A stretch of 12,464 nucleotides of DNA. Source: Merdivivens faecigallinarum (GTDB taxonomy: Bacteria > Bacteroidota > Bacteroidia > Bacteroidales > UBA932). This document shows, one piece after another, positions 6,140 through 12,464 of this stretch (the first letter of the stretch is position 1; the number at the start of each line of letters is the position of its first letter). The DNA is taken from positions 1 to 12,464 of the forward strand of contig JADILY010000113.1 in assembly GCA_017695055.1 (NCBI GenBank), given 5' to 3'. The position numbers and the translations under genes were made by a program. The notes under the pieces are model-generated. The model worked only from the letters and a program-made list of their open reading frames with translations, made no database searches and was not told where the DNA came from.

Positions 6140-7582
6140 TTATCCCACGCTGCCTTCAAGTGAAACCGACAGGAGCTTCTGGGCTTCCATCGCAAACTCC
6201 ATAGGCAGCTTGGCGAGGACTTCCTTTGCATAGCCGTTCACTATCAGGCCTACGGCGTCTTCTTCCGAGATGCCTCTCTGGCGGGCATAGAAAAGCTGGT
6301 CTTCGCTGATTTTCGATGTCGTGGCCTCGTGTTCCACTACGGCGTTGGGGCAGCTGCTCTGTATTACCGGGAAGGTATGCGCCCCACAACGGTCCCCTAT
6401 CAGAAGGCTGTCGCACTGGGAAAAGTTGCGTGCGTTTTCGGCGGTTTTCGCAAACCTTACGAGTCCGCGGTAGCTGTTCTGGCTCCGGCCGGCCGAAATG
6501 CCTTTGCTCACAATCCTGCTCCGGGTGTTCCTCCCTATGTGTATCATCTTTGTACCCGTATCGGCCTGCTGGAAGTTGTTGGTGAGCGCTACCGAGTAGA
6601 ACTCCGATACGGAGTCGTTCCCTTTCAGTATGGTGCTCGGGTATTTCCATGTAATGGCGGAGCCGGTTTCGACCTGTGTCCAGAAGAGGCGGCTCCGTTC
6701 CCCCTTGCATATTCCCCGCTTGGTGACGAAGTTGTAAATGCCTCCCCGCCCCTGTTTGTCGCCGGGATACCAGTTCTGTACGGTAGAGTATTTTACTTCT
6801 GCATCGTCCAGTACTACTATTTCGACTACGGCGGCATGGAGCTGGTTTTCGTCCCTCATCGGGGCGGTGCAGCCTTCGAGGTAGCTTACATAGGAGCCTT
6901 CATCGGCGACGATGAGGGTCCTTTCAAACTGTCCTGTGCCTTTTGCGTTGATTCTGAAATAGCTCGACAATTCGATAGGGCATCTGACCCCTTTCGGTAT
7001 GTAAACGAACGAGCCGTCGCTGAATACGGCCGAGTTGAGGGCGGCAAAATAATTGTCCCCGGCCGGAACTACACTTGCAAGGTATTTCCTTACCAGTTCC
7101 GGATGCTCTTTTACGGCTTCGGAAAAAGAGCAGAAAATAATGCCTTTCTCGGAAAGGACCTGTCTGTATGTCGTAGTCACCGATACGGAGTCGAAGACCG
7201 CATCGACCGCAACTCCTGCCAGAGCCTCCCTTTCGTGGAGGGGGATGCCGAGTTTCTCGAAAGTCTCGGCCAGCGCCGGGTCTATTTCCTTAGGCCTGTC
7301 CTTGTCTTTCTTCGGGGCGGCATAATAGACTATGTCCTGATAGTCTATCGGAGGTATGTCGAGATGCGCCCATTCCGGCATTTTCATCCCGCACCATCTT
7401 TTGTATGCGTCGAGACGGAATTCAAGCAGCCATCCGGGCTCTCCCTTTTTTGCCGATATGAGCCTTATGATGTCTTCGTTCAGCCCTTTGGGGATGAATT
7501 CCTGCTCCACGTCGGTGGTAAAACCGTGCTCGTATTCGTTCTCGGTTATATTTTTTATTATATCGTTTCCGGCATTTTCCAT
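6140..7582 (-). CDS. sufB: Fe-S cluster assembly scaffold SufB
   Basis: SufB is the scaffold subunit that receives sulfur and assembles the cluster in the SufBC2D complex. The 480 residues match the family length. The N-terminus YEHGFTTDVE...IPKGLNEDIIRLISAKKGEP is the usual SufB start, which supports the ATG at 7582. NFSQCDSLLIGDRC places Cys390 where E. coli has the essential Cys405. VVEHEA gives Glu417-His418-Glu419, at the same spacing as E. coli Glu432-His433-Glu434. EDQLFYARQRGISEEDA is the standard C-terminal signature. It is the first gene of sufB-sufC-sufD; no sulfur-supplying SufS or SufE is in the window. A TAnnTTTG box lies only seven bases before the start codon. Confidence 0.97.
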   Translation of the reverse strand: MENAGNDIIKNITENEYEHGFTTDVEQEFIPKGLNEDIIRLISAKKGEPGWLLEFRLDAYKRWCGMKMPEWAHLDIPPIDYQDIVYYAAPKKDKDRPKEIDPALAETFEKLGIPLHEREALAGVAVDAVFDSVSVTTTYRQVLSEKGIIFCSFSEAVKEHPELVRKYLASVVPAGDNYFAALNSAVFSDGSFVYIPKGVRCPIELSSYFRINAKGTGQFERTLIVADEGSYVSYLEGCTAPMRDENQLHAAVVEIVVLDDAEVKYSTVQNWYPGDKQGRGGIYNFVTKRGICKGERSRLFWTQVETGSAITWKYPSTILKGNDSVSEFYSVALTNNFQQADTGTKMIHIGRNTRSRIVSKGISAGRSQNSYRGLVRFAKTAENARNFSQCDSLLIGDRCGAHTFPVIQSSCPNAVVEHEATTSKISEDQLFYARQRGISEEDAVGLIVNGYAKEVLAKLPMEFAMEAQKLLSVSLEGSVG

Positions 7583-7589
7583 AACGGTG

Positions 7590-7597
7590 CAAAAATA
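7590..7597 (-). promoter_or_regulatory. Putative Bacteroidetes -7 box of sufBCD
   Basis: On the minus strand this reads TATTTTTG, a full match to TAnnTTTG. It ends seven bases before the sufB ATG, so transcription would begin at or within a few bases of the start codon and the message would be nearly leaderless. A clear -33 element is not visible. Confidence 0.5.
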
Positions 7598-7625
7598 CGA
7601 AGTTTTTCGAAACCCTGGAAAACAT

Positions 7626-7642
7626 TTCCGCGAAAAGCGGAA
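7626..7642. promoter_or_regulatory. Perfect dyad upstream of sufB (possible operator)
   Basis: TTCCGC, five bases (GAAAA), then GCGGAA form a perfect 6-bp inverted repeat. It lies about 30 bases upstream of the putative sufB -7 box, in the divergent region between sufB and the lipoprotein genes. It could be an operator; no known regulator is implied by the sequence. Confidence 0.3.
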
Positions 7643-7692
7643 GCCGGACGGACGGCTTTCCCGGACCGTTTGCCGGTGTCATGACGGGCTTC

Positions 7693-7707
7693 ATGGCTTG
7701 CAGCCAT
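7693..7707. promoter_or_regulatory. Perfect dyad between sufB and the lipoprotein genes
   Basis: ATGGCT, TGC, AGCCAT form a perfect 6-bp inverted repeat with a 3-base spacer. It lies 14 bases before the putative -33 TTTG of the lipoprotein promoter. It could be an operator. It is unlikely to be a terminator, because no plus-strand gene precedes it and the following bases are mixed A and T. Confidence 0.3.
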
Positions 7708-7723
7708 AAATAATTTTTGGTTT

Positions 7724-7753
7724 TTTGAATATTTTCAGTAACTTGCAGTTTTG
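7724..7753 (+). promoter_or_regulatory. Putative promoter of the lipoprotein operon
   Basis: TTTG at 7724-7727 and CAGTTTTG at 7746-7753 (one mismatch to TAnnTTTG) are separated by 18 bases, close to the usual Bacteroidetes -33/-7 spacing. Transcription would start near 7760, leaving a leader of about 70 bases before the ATG at 7830. Confidence 0.4.
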
Positions 7754-7829
7754 TGGCTGCGACAGATTGTATCCCTGTACAGTCCGGCCGATTGTTATGG
7801 ACTGATATTTAATTTAATACCTATTGCAG

Positions 7830-9302
7830 ATGAAGAAACGTTTTTACCTGATGACACTCGCTTTTTTTGCGATTGCGGCAATGTCCGCGATTGTGTCATG
7901 TACGCCGCACAATACCGGTGAAGATGGAGACAGGGTGCCTCTCCCTTCCCCGGAAGTGTCGGTACGTGAAGCCGGAGAGACTTCTTTTTCCATAGTATGG
8001 AGTCCTGTTGCCGGTGCGGAATCCTATAATTACAGTTGCGATTGGACAGGGTACCGCACCGAAAATACCGCTGATACTTTGTTGTCGTTTTCCGGACTCG
8101 TGCCGGATTCCACATATAGGGTGAGGGTGTCGGCTGTTCCTGCTTCCGATGCGGTGATGTTTAAAGAGTCGCCTGCTGAGGAGGTAAGTGTTTACCTGGA
8201 AAGCAACGGGTCCGATCCGGAGCCTGACCCCGACCCTGAAGGCGACATGTTTACCATAGAAATGTATGATGATCCGAGCAGCATGGAAGTGATCTATACG
8301 ATTTCGCCGGAAGATCCGCAGATGCTTTTTTACAGGGACTGTTTTACCGATGTCCAATGGAGCGAAATGGGAGGCAATTCCGAGGATGTGTGGGCCAATG
8401 CGTTGCAGGGATATATGGATTTCTTCGGAAGTTCGTGGCTGAACATGGTTGCCGAAACCGGGTTCGTGGAGTCTTTCTTCGACTATGTTTATGACGAGCA
8501 TACATACATACTCGTGGCCGGTATAGATTCTCTTGGCAACCGCATCACTTCCGTCGTGGATACGGTGTTTTATTCCGGACCGGTCCCTCCTTCGGACATT
8601 ACTTTCGATGTGGAGGCCAGGGATGTCGGAATATCCAGCGCTGTGGTATGGGTGTATCCGTCCAACGATGACACGTATTCCATGCTGCTTGTGGAAAGCG
8701 TGTCCCTCAAGGATTATTCGGAGGCGGATATTGAGGATTTGATCAGCATAAGCTACGGCGATTATATCAATGACGGACATGTATACAGCGGCGAAATGAA
8801 CATGACATACCGTGAAGGCCAACTGGAGCCTGATACCGAGTACACGGTTCTTGTCTTCGGATGGAATACGGCCTTGAGCACTGATGTGACGACGTATTCA
8901 TTCAGGACTGAAAAGGCCTCGGGAAGTTCGGATCTTACTTTCGAATGGGAGATGGAAATACTCGGTCCGACACAGATACATGTTGTGGTGACTCCTTCCG
9001 ATCCGGCTTCGCAGTATATGGTCGTTCCTATGCCCGACTATGATTACGAGGAGTTCGGCAGCGATATAAACGCATACGTGGAATATGTGACGATGGGCAT
9101 GATAACTCCTTATGAATATGCGAGGATGTTTGCGCATACCGGGACCACGGACAGGGTGTTCAATGATTGGGACGACGGTATATATCCGGGAAGTTCGTAC
9201 ATGTTTTTCGCTGTAGGACTGGATTTGGACAACGAGTCGGAAACGGTTTCATTCTATGAACCGCAATTCTATGGCGAAATGGTTACCACGCCGACCGAAT
9301 AA
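7830..9302 (+). CDS. Lipoprotein with FN3 domain and three repeated modules
   Basis: This is an envelope lipoprotein of unknown specific function. Residues 1-23 form a signal peptide (MKKRF, then a hydrophobic stretch) ending in the lipobox IVSC, with lipidated Cys24. A fibronectin type III-like domain spans about 40-123 (SFSIVWSPVAGAESYNY, then LVPDSTYRVRVSAV). An Asp/Pro linker (128-138) follows, then three modules of about 105-120 residues starting near 139, 256 and 368. The later modules open with (D)ITF/LTF, carry a V-x-P-S(N/D)D strand, and have EYTVLVFG-type or YMFFAVG-type strands near the end. I start at the ATG at 7830 rather than a TTG two codons earlier, because MKKR is a typical signal start. 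The gene is 64 bases upstream of a paralogue. The protein is very acidic and rich in Tyr, Asp and Ser, consistent with an outer-membrane or surface location, which remains inference. Confidence 0.85.
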   Translation: MKKRFYLMTLAFFAIAAMSAIVSCTPHNTGEDGDRVPLPSPEVSVREAGETSFSIVWSPVAGAESYNYSCDWTGYRTENTADTLLSFSGLVPDSTYRVRVSAVPASDAVMFKESPAEEVSVYLESNGSDPEPDPDPEGDMFTIEMYDDPSSMEVIYTISPEDPQMLFYRDCFTDVQWSEMGGNSEDVWANALQGYMDFFGSSWLNMVAETGFVESFFDYVYDEHTYILVAGIDSLGNRITSVVDTVFYSGPVPPSDITFDVEARDVGISSAVVWVYPSNDDTYSMLLVESVSLKDYSEADIEDLISISYGDYINDGHVYSGEMNMTYREGQLEPDTEYTVLVFGWNTALSTDVTTYSFRTEKASGSSDLTFEWEMEILGPTQIHVVVTPSDPASQYMVVPMPDYDYEEFGSDINAYVEYVTMGMITPYEYARMFAHTGTTDRVFNDWDDGIYPGSSYMFFAVGLDLDNESETVSFYEPQFYGEMVTTPTE

Positions 9303-9340
9303 ATCAAGGGACCGGATGATTTTGAATGATTGAAACTATT

Positions 9341-9370
9341 ATGAACAATTTTAAAACGAAGTTATTATGA
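9341..9370 (+). CDS. Possible nine-codon leader overlapping the second lipoprotein start
   Basis: ATG at 9341 opens a nine-codon frame (MNNFKTKLL) whose TGA stop (9368-9370) overlaps the ATG at 9367 as ATGA. If translated it could couple or tune translation of the downstream lipoprotein. Nothing else supports it, and a short frame like this may arise by chance in an AT-rich spacer. Confidence 0.2.
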   Translation: MNNFKTKLL

Positions 9371-11151
9371 AATTGAAATCCTTTATTTTCGGCGCAATCG
9401 CCGTTTTGGCTTTCGTGTCGTGCGACAGGAACACGGATGGGTTGGTGCTCGATGCCCCTGTTCTTGAGATTTCCTATACATCTTCGACATCGTTTACGGT
9501 GGCATGGAATGCCGTAGAAGGTGCGGACATGTATACTTATGAGTTTATGGAAGATCAGGCAAGCACCGAGAAAGTTTCCGTGTCTTTCGAAGATTTGAAG
9601 ACCGATACATCGTATACGGTCAAGGTCAAGGCCGTGTCTACGGTCGCCAAGGCTGAATCCGAATGGTCGGAGATAAGCGTGGAACTCGTTTCCTCTGGAA
9701 CACCTCCGGATCCTGAGTACGTCATCAATCTGACAGCGGAAATGAAGCCGGACATGGTACTTAATGTAAAGACATCGCCCACCGATAAGGAAGCTCCTTA
9801 TTATTTCGAGCCCGTGCCGGGATCCATTTACGAAGGCTTCAATGATGATCCCGAAGCCATGTTTATGGATATAATCAATACATATCTGGAGTATTATCAG
9901 TATGATAGTGCGATGGCGTTCGAAAACCTCAAAATGACCGGAGATGAAGACAAGGATTATAATATATCCAAATATGCCGAGCCGGAGTTCTTCGTTTTCG
10001 CGGCGGGAATAGACGAGGAAATGAATATAACCACGGCTGTTGAGTCTGTGAAAGTTTCCTTGGATCTTCCTGTTTCGGAAAATAAGTTCGTCATTGTCGT
10101 GGACGTATGCACGCAGTCCGAGATAAGGGTGACGGTGGCTCCTACCAACGGCGACCAGTACGCGCTCATACTTCAGGATAAGGAAACCGTGGACGCCTTG
10201 TCGGATACACAGCTCAAGAGTCTCCTCCTTTCACTGGTAAATGATAACAACTTGTGTGTCAATGAGACTACAATGACATATAACAAGAATATCGTTCCGT
10301 CCCACGACTATTCCATTTTAGTGTTCGGTTACGAAGAAGGTGTCATAACTACGGCAATAAACCGTAAGGACATAAGGACTCCTGATCCCGTGGTAGTCGA
10401 GGACCTTACATTCGAGTTCGAAATTACGCCTGTCGGTCCGCGGGAAGTGGACGTGGAGATCAGGCCTTCTGACGAAGCTGCTTCATATTTTTACGATGTG
10501 GTGAGCCTGTCCGACTGGACCCAGTATTATCAGAATGAGCCGTCCCTGTATGTGGAGGAGATGGCAGATTCGCAGGGACGCGATGTTCTGGACTATCTGG
10601 ATGCTTTCGGTTCCATAGGTACGGTGACATATACTTATGATGATTTTTATCTTTCTCCGGACAGCGACTACGTTCTGTTCGCTATGGGCTATTATGTCGA
10701 AGGCGATCAGGTCATTTGGCTCGAGGCCCAGTATGAAGACTTTCATACTCCGGCTGATGAAGGAGGAGAAGGCCCTGTCGAGAATCTTACTTTCGAATTG
10801 CAGATAATGGGCGTGGAAATAGGCAGATTTTATGTGGACGTAATACCTTCGGATAACAATGCCCCTTATGTTTATGCGGTGATGACCGATATCGAATACG
10901 ATGAATATTTCCTCCCGGACGATATTTACGGCTATTTCTATCAGCAGTACGAAAACTCGGGATTCGAAGGCACTTTCGCGGCTTATGTGGAAAGCATCAG
11001 CAAGACGGGAGAATCGTACGAACTGTCTGACTATTATCAGAGCGACGACTGTTGGTATTATAAACTGATTGCTGCCGGAGTGGTAGTGGACGGGGATAAT
11101 GTGACGTTTTATGCCCCATCCGAGATGTATCTCTGGTATGAGACGTGGTAG
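9367..11151 (+). CDS. Lipoprotein with FN3 domain and four repeated modules (paralogue)
   Basis: This is an envelope lipoprotein of unknown specific function, 594 residues. The signal peptide MKLKSFIFGAIAVLAFVSC ends in a lipobox with Cys19, followed by DRNTDG. An FN3-like domain covers about 28-108 (SFTVAWNAVEGADMYTYEF, then LKTDTSYTVKVKAV). Four modules follow at about 118-230, 238-337, 346-461 and 473-594. Modules 2 and 3 align with the last two of the upstream protein (for example SHDYSILVFGYEEG with TEYTVLVFGWNTA, and PVGPREVDVEIRPSD with ILGPTQIHVVVTPSD). Module 4 is extra. The pair therefore looks like a tandem duplication with one module gained or lost. The gene is probably cotranscribed with the upstream paralogue (64-base gap, no promoter box seen). 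The repeated modules resemble adhesion or glycan-associated lipoproteins of Bacteroidales, but I see no catalytic motif. Confidence 0.85.
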   Translation: MKLKSFIFGAIAVLAFVSCDRNTDGLVLDAPVLEISYTSSTSFTVAWNAVEGADMYTYEFMEDQASTEKVSVSFEDLKTDTSYTVKVKAVSTVAKAESEWSEISVELVSSGTPPDPEYVINLTAEMKPDMVLNVKTSPTDKEAPYYFEPVPGSIYEGFNDDPEAMFMDIINTYLEYYQYDSAMAFENLKMTGDEDKDYNISKYAEPEFFVFAAGIDEEMNITTAVESVKVSLDLPVSENKFVIVVDVCTQSEIRVTVAPTNGDQYALILQDKETVDALSDTQLKSLLLSLVNDNNLCVNETTMTYNKNIVPSHDYSILVFGYEEGVITTAINRKDIRTPDPVVVEDLTFEFEITPVGPREVDVEIRPSDEAASYFYDVVSLSDWTQYYQNEPSLYVEEMADSQGRDVLDYLDAFGSIGTVTYTYDDFYLSPDSDYVLFAMGYYVEGDQVIWLEAQYEDFHTPADEGGEGPVENLTFELQIMGVEIGRFYVDVIPSDNNAPYVYAVMTDIEYDEYFLPDDIYGYFYQQYENSGFEGTFAAYVESISKTGESYELSDYYQSDDCWYYKLIAAGVVVDGDNVTFYAPSEMYLWYETW

Positions 11152-11212
11152 GCCGGACCATGCTTTTTAAGAAGATGTCCGTCCCTGGCGTATTGTAAAT
11201 TGAAAATAAATC

Positions 11213-12238
11213 ATGGATATGGGAAACAGTAAGGCCGTACAGGATGACCGCTTTTCTTCGATAGGGAAGCAGGAGGCGATAAGGAGGTTGTATGCGACGA
11301 GTCCTTTTTCGCGTTGCGACAGCCTTGTCCTGCCTTCGGAGAACGCAGGGAAAAAAGTGGAAAATGTGTCGGCATTGCTGTCGGAAGGTACTGACTTCGA
11401 CCTGACATACAATCCTTTGAAACATTTGGGCTATAAGAGCGTACTGTCAGTTTTGGGGGAATTGTATGTCAGGATGGCCAGGCCTTACGGACTTTCGATA
11501 AGGATAGGGGTTTCTTCCAAATCGGAATTTCCTCAAATATCCGAACTCTGGAGCGGGATGTCGGCGGCGGCCGAAGAGCATGGCGTATCGGCCGTTTCTT
11601 TGGACTTGCTTCCGTCTCGTAATGGGCTGCTGATTTCGCTGTCGGCTGCGGGATTCGTGCCGGCTTCGCTTGAAAATCCCGAGTCCCCTCATTCGATGGA
11701 CCTGATTTGCGTATCCGACAATCTCGGCTCCGCCTACATGGGTCTGCATGTGCTCGAGAGGGAAAAAGCGGCTTTCAATGCTTCGGTCGGCGTGGAGAAA
11801 CAGCCGGATTTGAAGAAATACGAATACCTGCTCAGGGCTTATCTCCGTCCCGAAATCGACGGTCATGTGATTGATGATTTCGAAAAGGCGGGCTTTGTGC
11901 CTTCCTGCGGATATTTTTTGCGGAACGGTCTTGCGGATGCCGTCAGACGCCTTTCACGGGATATCGGGTTCGGTGCGAAAATATATCTGGACCGCATACC
12001 GATTGCGGACAAGGCCTTCGAAATGGCGGAGGAGATAGGCATGGATCCTCTTGCCGCTGCGTTGAACGGCGGAGACGATTTCAGGTATCTGTTCGTCGTT
12101 CCGATAGCAAGGCATGATGTGTTGAGGCATGATTTCCAGACTTTCGATATTATCGGCCATCTTGCCAGACCGGAAGCCGGAGCTGTCATTGTCACCCCCG
12201 AGGGGGCGGAATTGCCGTTGAAGGCTCAAGGGTGGTAG
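11213..12238 (+). CDS. Degenerate ThiL (thiamine-monophosphate kinase) family protein
   Basis: This 341-residue protein is recognisably a Bacteroidales ThiL homologue: TDFDLTYNPLKHLGYKSV (60-77), LICVSDNLGSAYMGLHVLEREK (164-185), EYLLRAYLRPE (204-214), ALNGGDDFRYLF (283-294) and the terminal LKAQGW are family signatures. ThiL phosphorylates thiamine monophosphate to thiamine diphosphate with ATP and Mg. Most metal and phosphate sites are altered: the GDDAA motif is replaced by CDSLV (35-39), the TTD motif by NVSALL, the NLSD motif by VLGE (80-83), GGDTT by VSLDL (128-132), SGDLG by SDNLG, and DISDG by FLRNG (235-239). The reading frame is intact, so this is a pseudoenzyme or repurposed paralogue rather than a pseudogene. 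It starts 61 bases after the second lipoprotein gene; an alternative ATG lies at 11219. No other thiamine gene is nearby. Confidence 0.8.
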   Translation: MDMGNSKAVQDDRFSSIGKQEAIRRLYATSPFSRCDSLVLPSENAGKKVENVSALLSEGTDFDLTYNPLKHLGYKSVLSVLGELYVRMARPYGLSIRIGVSSKSEFPQISELWSGMSAAAEEHGVSAVSLDLLPSRNGLLISLSAAGFVPASLENPESPHSMDLICVSDNLGSAYMGLHVLEREKAAFNASVGVEKQPDLKKYEYLLRAYLRPEIDGHVIDDFEKAGFVPSCGYFLRNGLADAVRRLSRDIGFGAKIYLDRIPIADKAFEMAEEIGMDPLAAALNGGDDFRYLFVVPIARHDVLRHDFQTFDIIGHLARPEAGAVIVTPEGAELPLKAQGW

Positions 12239-12252
12239 GCCTGTCGGAAGCC

Positions 12253-12464
12253 CTATAATCGGATTTTCAGAAACCCGGCGATGTCATCGAGGACTTCGCC
12301 GGGTATTTTGCCTTGTACGGCATATTCGGCCGGAGACGGCTCTCCCTCGCCTTTGTGGAAGATATGGTTCAGTCCGGGATATGAAATGAACCGTGCATCG
12401 GCATTCCCTCCCGCTTCATCCGCCCATGCTTCCCATATCCGGATTTCTTCGGCCGGGACCTGGT
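12253..12464 (-). CDS. Alpha/beta hydrolase, C-terminal end (partial, start outside window)
   Basis: The last 69 codons of a gene that enters from the right edge are readable in one minus-strand frame, starting with the codon at 12462-12460 and ending in TAG at 12253-12255. SYPGLNHIFHKGEGEPSPAE, then a segment ending EVLDDIAGFL, is the characteristic tail of Bacteroidetes alpha/beta-fold hydrolases (dienelactone-hydrolase or S33-like). The His in LNHIF is the expected catalytic-triad His. The nucleophile and acid lie beyond the window, so the substrate cannot be told. It converges on the ThiL-like gene with a 14-base gap between stop codons. Confidence 0.75.
   Translation of the reverse strand, partial: QVPAEEIRIWEAWADEAGGNADARFISYPGLNHIFHKGEGEPSPAEYAVQGKIPGEVLDDIAGFLKIRL
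12273..12304. terminator. Possible terminator stem inside the convergent hydrolase gene
   Basis: ACCCGGCGA (12273-12281) and TCGCCGGGT (12296-12304) form a perfect GC-rich 9-bp stem with a 14-base loop, followed by ATTTTG on the plus strand. It lies 35 bases past the ThiL-like stop and within the hydrolase coding sequence, so it could end plus-strand transcription between the convergent genes. The loop is long and the T-run short, and the sequence is also constrained by codons. Confidence 0.3.

Noticed and set aside
6329..7684. A long 451-codon plus-strand open frame
   Set aside because: It lies antisense to sufB, whose motifs and family length are unambiguous; it is a product of GC-rich third positions.

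Overview
The window looks like chromosomal DNA of a member of the Bacteroidales, probably a gut lineage near Rikenellaceae/Alistipes; the family-level guess is inference. The evidence is: Bacteroidetes-type -7 boxes (TAnnTTTG) in front of sufB and nrdJ, start codons without strong Shine-Dalgarno sequences, the sufB-C-D order, Bacteroidales-like IspE and ThiL-family sequences, and two lipoproteins built from a fibronectin-III domain plus repeated beta-sandwich-like modules.

Layout. Bases 1-1120 hold no credible gene. They are a repeat field: two complete 170-172 bp elements (527-698 and 893-1062) bounded by 18-bp imperfect terminal inverted repeats, the right end of a third (7-24), a tandem 84/85-bp repeat with a strong dyad (171-383), and a diverged block present twice (27-148 and 771-842). 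From 1121 to 7582 all genes are on the minus strand. In order of transcription they are sufB, sufC and sufD (Fe-S cluster assembly scaffold, tightly packed), then nrdJ (adenosylcobalamin-dependent ribonucleotide reductase) with its own promoter-like box, then ispE (MEP isoprenoid pathway kinase). The 247-bp region 7583-7829 is a divergent promoter region with two perfect short dyads. From 7830 to 12238 the genes are on the plus strand: two paralogous lipoproteins and a ThiL-family protein. Bases 12253-12464 hold the 3' end of a minus-strand alpha/beta hydrolase that converges on the ThiL-like gene.

How the genes relate. The minus-strand block is core metabolism (Fe-S assembly, deoxyribonucleotide synthesis, isoprenoid precursors). 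The SufD is only 233 residues and appears to consist of the C-terminal core alone. The plus-strand block is accessory. The two lipoproteins carry the same domain order, with one extra C-terminal module in the second, which indicates tandem duplication. The gene after them keeps the ThiL fold signature and the C-terminal signature but has lost nearly all metal- and phosphate-binding acidic motifs, so it is probably a pseudoenzyme or a repurposed protein. The most unusual items are this degenerate ThiL, the short SufD, the lipoprotein pair and the MITE-like repeat field. I found no CRISPR array, tRNA, rRNA, integrase or transposase gene.
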